From contig VSIX01000072.1 of assembly GCA_008086245.1 (NCBI GenBank), positions 1-20,617 on the forward strand: 20,617 bases of DNA, read 5' to 3'. The notes beneath the pieces are model-generated. The model was given only the letters and a program-made list of their open reading frames with translations. It was not told the DNA's origin and searched no databases. The translations under genes and the position numbers were made by a program. The stretch is from Candidatus Mcinerneyibacterium aminivorans (GTDB lineage: Bacteria > Macinerneyibacteriota > Macinerneyibacteria > Macinerneyibacteriales > Macinerneyibacteriaceae). Position 1 is the first letter of the stretch; every line of letters starts with the position of its first letter. Shown one piece after another: positions 6,989 through 13,696 of this stretch.

Positions 6989-9895
6989 TTAGTTAAGATT
7001 TATAATTTTATCAAATATATTCTTATTCATCTTAATTTTTTTTGCATTTCCATATACCAGCACAAATGAATTTTCTATGAGCTGTTCTATCATTTTCCTA
7101 TGATTCTTTATCTTTTTGCTGTTTGTATCTAAAATTTCATTTTTGATTTTTTGGAGATAATCTTTTTCTAGACCTATTCTTTTCATTTTAAATCCAAGCT
7201 GTCCTTCTGAACTTGGAGACATGGGGTCTTCTACAGTTGATATTGTGCCGATAATTAATCTAGTAATTTCTTTCTGTGAGAAGTTAACATTGTTGATATA
7301 TTTAACAACCTTTTTAAAAATTTCAAGGGTTTCAGCAAGATTAGGATCCCTATACGAGGATAAACAAAAAAATCCTGAAGTATTAAGAATACTCCAGGCG
7401 CCATATGCCCCGCCTTCAATTCTTAAATTTTTGTGAAGATAATCCCTGCTTATCATCTGATTGAGCACCATAAAACTACCTTCAAAATTATAGCCATAAT
7501 CCTTATAATTAGCCCCCAGGTATACATTTTGTACCCCGGTAGAACTGGAAGCAAACCCCTCATTTTTTCTATTTCTTTTTAAAATATAATTCTTTTTTTC
7601 TTCCTTTTTTTCAGTCAAATATTTTTTGATTTTTACGGCTTCTCTTTTAAACAAATCCCTGTCTTTTTTTTCCAATGTAGTCTGTATTTCAAAATTATTA
7701 ATACTGAATATTTTTTCAGAAATTTCTTTTAATTTATGGGCGATATTTTCCTTTTTTGAATCGAACTGTTCATCCAGTTTCCTTATAAATTTATAATATT
7801 CATATCCATCAATCAAATCACCATACACCCCGCATTTTGAAAAATATGATTGAAGCCGGATTATTCCCAGAGATTCTCCCGAGTACCCGTGTTCCATATC
7901 AAGTTCCGATCTAATCTGTTTTATCAACTTCATCAATCTTTCATAATCAGTAAACACTGTATTACTTATTATTTCCCCTACTAATTCAATTAGTTTATCC
8001 AGTTTTTTCGGAATAACTTTGGATTTAATCTTTATCAGAGGCTGTAAGTTATTTGGATTATTTTTATATTTCCAGCAGGTAGTTTCATATTCTATCCCGC
8101 CCGTATTTATCCTAATTTGGTTGGAAAGTTTGTCATAATTATAGTTTTTTGTGTCCAGTTCCTCCAGAAGATCTGTCAGTAAACTAATATATGGAATATC
8201 TTCTTCAGGAATTACGGAAGTATCAAAGTATAAATTAAAATAAATTATGTTATTTGTGTTAGTAAAATAATAATTAATGTTTATATCTTCAATTTTATCC
8301 TCAACAATAGGGAACCTTTTTGCCTTTCTATCTATATCCTTCAATGACAGTAATGGTAATTTATCCAGCATTTTTTTGGTGTTTTCTTTCGTTTGATATT
8401 TTTTTAGTTCTTTGGTTTCAAATATAATTCTTTGAACATCTTCATCGGACATCTCTTTTTTAATTTTCTGTAATTTTTTTTTCTCAGCAAGCATTTCTTC
8501 TTCCAGCAAGCCCTTTTCCGGTACCAGGGTTATAACTGCTTTATGGTCATTATCAATGAGATGTTTCTTAATAATCTTTTCAAAATAATCCGTTTGAACT
8601 TTTTCTTTTAAAAATGCAAGAATTTTTTCATATTTCAAAGATTCTATGGGGTTATTTCCAAACATCCAGTTAGATAATATTTTGAAATTATATACAAGTC
8701 CATTTGAATAGCCATCATAATCTGCTTCACGAAGATGGAATTCCATATCACTAATTGCAGCTTTAATTAAATCCTTTTCGATACCATTTTTTACAGTTTT
8801 ATTCAGTTCTTCATATATCAGGTTTAGAAAATTTTGTTTGTATTTTTTATCCGAATTAACAAGAACCAGAGATAGAAGCATCTGCTTCATGGAGCCATCA
8901 AAAGAACTTACAAAATCCTCCCCCCATTCTTTATCCTGTAATGATTTTTTAAGAATAGCCCCTGAAGAACTGGCAAGTACATCATTTATTATTTTCATTG
9001 CAGCTTTTAGTTTTAAATCGCTGGATTTTTCAATTACCCAGTTGATCGAAATAAAAGATTTATTCTTTTTCTCTTCATTCCTGGATATCGAATATTTATA
9101 CTCTTCATCAATATTGTTTCTATAATTATTCTGTAATTTTATTGAATTATTAAATTCTTTTTTATCATATTTTGATAGGTAATTATGATTTATAAGCTCT
9201 AATTCCTTATTTAAATCTCCATTTCCATACAAAAATATATATGAATTTGATGGATGATAGTAATTTTGATGAAATTTAATGAACTCATCCTGCTTTAGCT
9301 GGGTTATTTCACGGGGATCTCCTCCGGAAATATATTTATAAACTGTGTCGGGGAAAAGAGCTTTTAAAACATGATTCCACAGCTGGGCATATGGGGAAGC
9401 CAGTGCTCCTTTCATTTCATTATATACTATTCCATTGACCGTTAGGGGGGAATCAAAATCTTTTAATGAATAATACCAGCCCTCCTGTTTTAATATATTT
9501 TTCTCACTGTAAAACAGAGGATTAAAAACAGCATCAAGATATACATCCATTAACCCCATAAATTCCTTATCATTTGTGCTGCTAAAGGGATAAATTGTTC
9601 TATCAGACCCTGTAAAAGCATTTAAAAATGTTGTCATAGACCCCTTGGATAAAATCCCAAATGGGTCTTTTACGGGATACTTTTTTGATCCCATAAGCAC
9701 CGAATGTTCCATAATATGGGCAATTCCATTATTTGAATACGGAAGCGTTTTAAAAGATATTGAGAAAGTTTTATTATTATCTTCATTTTCTACCTTTATT
9801 AATTCTGCATTTGTCTTAGCATGTTTGAATAAATATACCAGAGAATTAATTTCTTTTACATTTTCCTTTTTAATTAATTTGAACCCATGAACCAT
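6989..9895 (-). CDS. M16C zinc metallopeptidase, presequence-protease (PreP/Cym1) type, 968 aa
   Basis: Large peptidase of family M16C, in which two halves enclose a chamber that degrades unfolded peptides. The inverted zinc motif HxxEH is HIMEH at 60-64 (H60 and H64 bind zinc, E63 is the catalytic base). The distal ligand is E160 in NEMKGALASP, about 96 residues on, the usual spacing. DPFGILSKGSMTTFLNAFTG (78-97) is typical of this family. The C-terminal half, with GGAYGAW, is the catalytically silent lobe. No signal peptide is seen, so it is probably cytoplasmic and degrades peptides. Length is normal for the family. The start is the ATG at 9895 with a weak AAGG site. Its promoter region is shared with the divergent nitroreductase. 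It ends 93 nt before the ABC gene start, but that gene has its own strong promoter. Confidence 0.93.
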   Translation of the reverse strand: MVHGFKLIKKENVKEINSLVYLFKHAKTNAELIKVENEDNNKTFSISFKTLPYSNNGIAHIMEHSVLMGSKKYPVKDPFGILSKGSMTTFLNAFTGSDRTIYPFSSTNDKEFMGLMDVYLDAVFNPLFYSEKNILKQEGWYYSLKDFDSPLTVNGIVYNEMKGALASPYAQLWNHVLKALFPDTVYKYISGGDPREITQLKQDEFIKFHQNYYHPSNSYIFLYGNGDLNKELELINHNYLSKYDKKEFNNSIKLQNNYRNNIDEEYKYSISRNEEKKNKSFISINWVIEKSSDLKLKAAMKIINDVLASSSGAILKKSLQDKEWGEDFVSSFDGSMKQMLLSLVLVNSDKKYKQNFLNLIYEELNKTVKNGIEKDLIKAAISDMEFHLREADYDGYSNGLVYNFKILSNWMFGNNPIESLKYEKILAFLKEKVQTDYFEKIIKKHLIDNDHKAVITLVPEKGLLEEEMLAEKKKLQKIKKEMSDEDVQRIIFETKELKKYQTKENTKKMLDKLPLLSLKDIDRKAKRFPIVEDKIEDININYYFTNTNNIIYFNLYFDTSVIPEEDIPYISLLTDLLEELDTKNYNYDKLSNQIRINTGGIEYETTCWKYKNNPNNLQPLIKIKSKVIPKKLDKLIELVGEIISNTVFTDYERLMKLIKQIRSELDMEHGYSGESLGIIRLQSYFSKCGVYGDLIDGYEYYKFIRKLDEQFDSKKENIAHKLKEISEKIFSINNFEIQTTLEKKDRDLFKREAVKIKKYLTEKKEEKKNYILKRNRKNEGFASSSTGVQNVYLGANYKDYGYNFEGSFMVLNQMISRDYLHKNLRIEGGAYGAWSILNTSGFFCLSSYRDPNLAETLEIFKKVVKYINNVNFSQKEITRLIIGTISTVEDPMSPSSEGQLGFKMKRIGLEKDYLQKIKNEILDTNSKKIKNHRKMIEQLIENSFVLVYGNAKKIKMNKNIFDKIINLN

Positions 9896-9921
9896 TTTTG
9901 CCTTTCTATATTATATTTGAT

Positions 9922-9949
9922 ATTATACTGTATTCTTCATGTTTTCCAA
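9922..9949 (-). promoter_or_regulatory. Promoter of the M16C peptidase gene
   Basis: On the minus strand, -35 TTGGAA (9944-9949), 16-bp spacer and -10 TATAAT (9922-9927). A second TATAAT at 9910-9915 has no matching -35. Confidence 0.5.
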
Positions 9950-9972
9950 AAATCTATACACAAAATTATATA

Positions 9973-10001
9973 TTGCTTTAAACATAAATCAATATTATTA
10001 T
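9973..10001 (+). promoter_or_regulatory. Promoter of the nitroreductase gene
   Basis: -35 TTGCTT (9973-9978), 17-bp spacer, -10 TATTAT (9996-10001). It is back to back with the peptidase promoter in a 125-bp intergenic space, with no clear shared operator. Confidence 0.5.
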
Positions 10002-10020
10002 AGGGAAAAAGGAGGAAATT

Positions 10021-10569
10021 TTGGATTTTGAAAAAGTTATAGAAAAACGTAGAAGTATAAGAAAATATAATATAGAAAAAAAAGTCGAAAGGGAGAAAAT
10101 AAAAAAAATATTTAAAGCGGTGAGATTATCACCTTCAGCAGAAAACGCTCAAGGGTGGGAATTCATAGTAATTGATGATAAAGAATTAAGGGATAAATTT
10201 CATAAAAAGGCTTTTTCAGGGATTTATAAACTTCCATGGACCAAAACTGTTCCCGTTTTCATCGTAATGCTTTCAAAGAAAAAATTTTTGCCAAATATAG
10301 TTGGTAAAAAAATATCCAAGATAGATTATCAACCTATCGATGCAGGAATTGCTGGAGAGCATCTTGTACTTGCAGCAGAAAACGAAGGCCTTTCTACATG
10401 CTGGATAGGCTGGTTTAATAAGAAAAAAGTAAGAAAGTTTTTTGATATTCCCAAAAAATATAAAATTTACAGTTTATTTGCTCTGGGTTATAAAGATGAG
10501 GATTATGAACCTAATAAACCCAATCGAAAATCCTTAAATAAACTATACAGTTATAATAAATTTGAATAA
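10021..10569 (+). CDS. Nitroreductase-family flavoprotein, 182 aa
   Basis: FMN-dependent NAD(P)H oxidoreductase of the nitroreductase fold, normally a dimer; the physiological substrate is unknown. RRSIRKYN (10-17) is the FMN-phosphate contact. PSAENAQGWEFIVIDD is the typical second motif. The segment AGIAGEHLVLAAENEGLSTC with WIGWF lies over the flavin, and FALGYKDED is followed by the usual C-terminal PNRKSLNKL. Start: TTG at 10021, set by GGAGG at 10011-10015 with 5-nt spacing and by the family start (MDFEKVIEKRRSIR). Single gene, convergent with the secreted-protein gene at 10799. Confidence 0.9.
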   Translation: MDFEKVIEKRRSIRKYNIEKKVEREKIKKIFKAVRLSPSAENAQGWEFIVIDDKELRDKFHKKAFSGIYKLPWTKTVPVFIVMLSKKKFLPNIVGKKISKIDYQPIDAGIAGEHLVLAAENEGLSTCWIGWFNKKKVRKFFDIPKKYKIYSLFALGYKDEDYEPNKPNRKSLNKLYSYNKFE

Positions 10570-10691
10570 TTAAAAAATATTTTTATATAAGAAAATATAA
10601 TTTTACAGGTTAAATTTTCTATTGTAGTTCAACCAATTGAAAATTAAGAGATAAGGACTCTTCAAATAGCTTTTCTATAGGGCAAATGATT

Positions 10692-10716
10692 TTATAACCC
10701 ATAATATTGGTTATAA
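10692..10716. terminator. AT-rich hairpin between convergent genes
   Basis: TTATAACC (10692-10699) and GGTTATAA (10709-10716) pair perfectly around a 9-nt loop, between the nitroreductase and secreted-protein stops. It may act as a bidirectional terminator, but it lacks a T-run. Nothing else is seen in 10570-10798. Confidence 0.3.
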
Positions 10717-10798
10717 TGATAATAACTAAAATATTAATTATGTAATATTAAGCCAATTCCTTTAAAACCTGAATATCTAATTATTAATTTTGGTGTTA

Positions 10799-11311
10799 CT
10801 AATCTCCCATTTTCTGCTGCAGAGATTTTAAAAGTTCTTTACCTTTAAGGTTTTTAGATACATCATATTCATCCATTAATTTTTCCACAAATTTATCCGA
10901 ATTTCCCCAGTTGATAACCATATCCCCCTCTTTATCTGCATCTTTTAGGTGGTTATTTAAAGCCTCAACAGAAGCATTTTTAGCATACAGCTTAATAATT
11001 TTAATGTAAAATTCAGCCACCCTTCTGGCTTTTTTAAAAGATTTATCCAGATTATCATTATACTTTGGATTTACATTAATTTGAAGCTGATATTTTTCAC
11101 CCGGAATATTGTAAACTGCTGTTGCCAGACCGTTGTTGGGATACACACCATCTTTAAGCTGAAAAAAGGGTTCAGGATATTTTCTATCTCCCCTTGCTTT
11201 ATTATATGAATTGTTATTTTTCAATATTTCTAAATTCTGGGAAAATCCCGTTGAAATCAGTATACTAATTGCAATTATCAATAAAAATATTTTTCTTGGT
11301 TTAAATCTCAT
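10799..11311 (-). CDS. Secreted protein of unknown function, 170 aa
   Basis: Not recognised. An N-terminal signal peptide (MRFKPRKIFLLIIAISILIS, likely cleaved near residue 25) places it in the periplasm or outside. No lipobox cysteine is seen; the mature part has no cysteine. The mature part is hydrophilic. Its first half has a beta-like stretch (LATAVYNIPGEKYQLQINVN) and its second half looks helical (about 90-170, rich in K, D, E and L). Start: ATG at 11311 with GGAGA about 4-5 nt upstream. It lies 121 nt after the beta-barrel gene on the same strand, behind a hairpin and a possible promoter of its own. It may be an accessory of the RND/LolA-like/barrel system, expressed at a different level, or an unrelated neighbour. 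Confidence 0.75.
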   Translation of the reverse strand: MRFKPRKIFLLIIAISILISTGFSQNLEILKNNNSYNKARGDRKYPEPFFQLKDGVYPNNGLATAVYNIPGEKYQLQINVNPKYNDNLDKSFKKARRVAEFYIKIIKLYAKNASVEALNNHLKDADKEGDMVINWGNSDKFVEKLMDEYDVSKNLKGKELLKSLQQKMGD

Positions 11312-11339
11312 ATATTCTCCTTTTTTTATCTTTCACTAA

Positions 11340-11367
11340 AGAATAAATATCTGAATAAAATATTCAA
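11340..11367 (-). promoter_or_regulatory. Possible promoter of the secreted-protein gene
   Basis: On the minus strand, -35 TTGAAT (11362-11367), 16-bp spacer and -10 TATTCT (11340-11345), between the hairpin and the ATG at 11311. Confidence 0.4.
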
Positions 11368-11388
11368 GGAAAAATTAAATAAATATTG

Positions 11389-11413
11389 TCCCGGAGAGTT
11401 ATACCCTCCGGGA
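11389..11413 (-). terminator. GC-rich hairpin after the beta-barrel gene (terminator or attenuator)
   Basis: TCCCGGAG (11389-11396) pairs perfectly with CTCCGGGA (11406-11413) around a 9-nt loop, beginning 19 nt past the barrel stop. On the minus strand it is followed by an AT-rich tail with broken T-runs. It stands out in this AT-rich DNA. It probably ends, or partly ends, the transporter transcript before the secreted-protein gene. Confidence 0.7.
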
Positions 11414-11432
11414 TAATAATCAACTGGGTTTA

Positions 11433-12881
11433 TTAGAAATTATATTCAAAATTCAGAGCGGCAAAATCATTTTTATCAAACTGACCGAATCTAGTATTTC
11501 CATCACCCTCATAAAGCACATATCTAAGTTCCAAACTGGTTTCATCTTTTAATATAAATTCTATTTTGTTTTCTATAAGATAATCTTCTGTTTCTATATT
11601 GTAGACCAGATCTATCTCGGGTTTTATTTTTTCATGATTGTAGCTATCAGAAAGTTTTGCAACCATCAAATTAGTTAAGTAATTTCTTTCATCATCATAA
11701 TCAACATCTATATTTTCAATTACGGGTATCTGCTGTCCACCATTTATTATGTAATATGTTTTTTCATTATTTTTTATCTCTTCCTCATTTAGTATCTTTA
11801 TACCTTTTAACTGAATATTTAAATTCAGGTTGTTTAAACCGATATTTCTATCTCCTCCAACTATCCAGCCAATTCGATTATTTTTTATTTCCGGATCAGT
11901 TCCTTCATTATCTTCTGTCAGGAAGTAAGCAAATTCGGCTCTTGAATTTACTCCAAGTAGAATTTTTGAAAATTCCGCTCCAAAAACCTGTAATGTATCA
12001 TAGTGGGGATTTAAATCCCGGATCCTCTCAGTTAAATTGTTAATGTCCGGTTCGGGTGTACTTTCTGAAATTGAATACTGAATATCCCTTATAACCTCAT
12101 AATTCAAACTAGGCCGCTTAAATCTTCCATTGTAGTAAGATATTCCAAAATCAAAACCTTTGATTGAATTGGTATATCTTAATCCGATATTACCATCTTT
12201 AAATTCTTCATATTCTGGTAACCGAACCTCCTTCTCTATTTCATTGCGGATTTTTCCCAATTCATTCAGGCTAATGAAACCATTATTTACCAGATTCATT
12301 CCATAATTATATAGCTCATCTTCAAAATTATTCAATTTCTCCATCTCTTCTGGAACCCATCTTCCGTTTTCAGGTATATTATCGGCTTCAAATTCGGGAA
12401 GATAGATCAATTCAAAATTACCATTTCCTATATAATAATCGAGTTTTATCATTTTTTGAGCAATTTTTCTGTCAAGATAATCTATATTGACAAAATCCGA
12501 ATAATCAGTGGGATTTATATTATCTACAACATGAAGCTTATCACCTTTACCCCACACAATTTTTTTCTTTCCGATAAGCAGATCAAAATTACCATAAAAA
12601 AGCCTGAAATATCCTTCTTCCAGTTTTATATCATCATCTTTGCTGTTGTAATTTAATACAGCTTCTGCTTCAGAATTCTCACCCGAATAGGATAAATTAA
12701 AATCCAAATCAAGCCCGGAAATTAATTCATTATTACTACTTTCGGTGTATAATCTGGTATCAAACTGAAAGTTTCCTCCCCACTCCAGTTCTTTTTGCTG
12801 AATAGATGAACCAAAATCAGAAGCTTTTATAAAAAATACAGAATTCAATATGATTAAGATAACTATAATAAACTTTTTCAT
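11433..12881 (-). CDS. Predicted outer-membrane beta-barrel protein of the RND/LolA-like operon, 482 aa
   Basis: Signal peptide at residues 1-20 (MKKFIIVILIILNSVFFIKA), then a protein of alternating hydrophobic and polar residues typical of an outer-membrane beta-barrel, ending in LNFEYNF with the C-terminal phenylalanine used for barrel insertion. The stretch GKKKIVWGKGDKLHVVDNIN (about 104-123) then PTDYSDF recalls DUF1302-like and TP0790-like proteins that neighbour LolA-like genes; this is from memory, unverified. Start: ATG at 12881 with GGAGGTG 5 nt upstream, 15 nt after the LolA-like stop, so it is in the operon. Likely role: outer-membrane partner or acceptor for the substrate moved by the RND protein. 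Specific substrate not visible. Confidence 0.8.
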   Translation of the reverse strand: MKKFIIVILIILNSVFFIKASDFGSSIQQKELEWGGNFQFDTRLYTESSNNELISGLDLDFNLSYSGENSEAEAVLNYNSKDDDIKLEEGYFRLFYGNFDLLIGKKKIVWGKGDKLHVVDNINPTDYSDFVNIDYLDRKIAQKMIKLDYYIGNGNFELIYLPEFEADNIPENGRWVPEEMEKLNNFEDELYNYGMNLVNNGFISLNELGKIRNEIEKEVRLPEYEEFKDGNIGLRYTNSIKGFDFGISYYNGRFKRPSLNYEVIRDIQYSISESTPEPDINNLTERIRDLNPHYDTLQVFGAEFSKILLGVNSRAEFAYFLTEDNEGTDPEIKNNRIGWIVGGDRNIGLNNLNLNIQLKGIKILNEEEIKNNEKTYYIINGGQQIPVIENIDVDYDDERNYLTNLMVAKLSDSYNHEKIKPEIDLVYNIETEDYLIENKIEFILKDETSLELRYVLYEGDGNTRFGQFDKNDFAALNFEYNF

Positions 12882-12896
12882 ATTAGCACCTCCTGA

Positions 12897-13694
12897 TTAT
12901 CTTCCAGTTTTGAGAAATCTCTGCGTGAATCTTTTCGGACTTATTTTCTTATTATATTCAAGGAATAATCTTTTTTCATTTCCCTTTACATACAGCCTTG
13001 TTGAGTGATTTGACTGTACATTTTCCATTACAGTATAAACTGGAGTCCATATTCCATCGATTTTTTTTATCTCTTTTTTCACTTTCAAAACTTTCAGAAG
13101 TTCATTTTTCTTTTTATCATACATTTCTACCTTTACAGGTACCAGATGTTTCTTTGTGATCCATGAAATCCTTTTTGAATACTGGGAATTTTGTATTTTT
13201 TTTGGTATAGATTCCACCACCCAGCATTCATATCCGTTGTATTTATCATCTTTTAGTAATTTGTGTTCATCTTCCTCGACATCTCTTGAATCCATATCGT
13301 CATAGGTGAAATCCGATCCTACAAAAGACTGATCTCCCTGGTTTGAAGCAATTCTTCTTACTCTTCCAAGGGCAGGAAGATATATCCATTTATCATCATC
13401 CCGCCTTTTATTTTCAACCTGCAGGAATCTCGTATTTTCAATGGAATCCGGTTTTTGAAACTCCATTACAATTTTATCAAGGTCCTCTCCTTTATTATAT
13501 TTAATACTCCAGACCTCAAGTGTTCTTGCCCTAACATTTCCTTCGCTATCTACAAGGTCCATTCCCATTAAAGCATGTCTTGAAGAACCCGTTTCCCTAT
13601 TATCCACTCTCTCCATAACTTCTTTACCCGTTAAAGAGTAAACTGTAAAACTTATTGTCAGTATCAATATAAATATTAAAATGATTCTTTTCAT
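12897..13694 (-). CDS. LolA-like periplasmic protein (TP0789 family), 265 aa
   Basis: Secreted protein annotated in many genomes as outer-membrane lipoprotein-sorting protein, of the LolA-like fold family that includes Treponema TP0789; it is not LolA itself and probably binds a lipid or lipid-linked cargo in the periplasm. A signal peptide covers residues 1-20. Family hallmarks are seen at DDKWIYLPALGRVRRIASN (100-118), GSDFTYDDM (about 126-134) and an ISWITKKHLVPVKVEMYD segment followed by the repeating beta-strands of the half-barrel. Start: ATG at 13694, only 2 nt after the RND stop. Its Shine-Dalgarno AGGAGG is formed by the last two arginine codons of the RND gene, so translation is coupled. 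Confidence 0.88.
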   Translation of the reverse strand: MKRIILIFILILTISFTVYSLTGKEVMERVDNRETGSSRHALMGMDLVDSEGNVRARTLEVWSIKYNKGEDLDKIVMEFQKPDSIENTRFLQVENKRRDDDKWIYLPALGRVRRIASNQGDQSFVGSDFTYDDMDSRDVEEDEHKLLKDDKYNGYECWVVESIPKKIQNSQYSKRISWITKKHLVPVKVEMYDKKKNELLKVLKVKKEIKKIDGIWTPVYTVMENVQSNHSTRLYVKGNEKRLFLEYNKKISPKRFTQRFLKTGR

Positions 13695-13696
13695 TA

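Noticed and set aside
8838-9125. 95-residue plus-strand frame opposite the M16C peptidase
   Set aside because: Antisense to a well-supported peptidase, with no ribosome site or recognisable domain.
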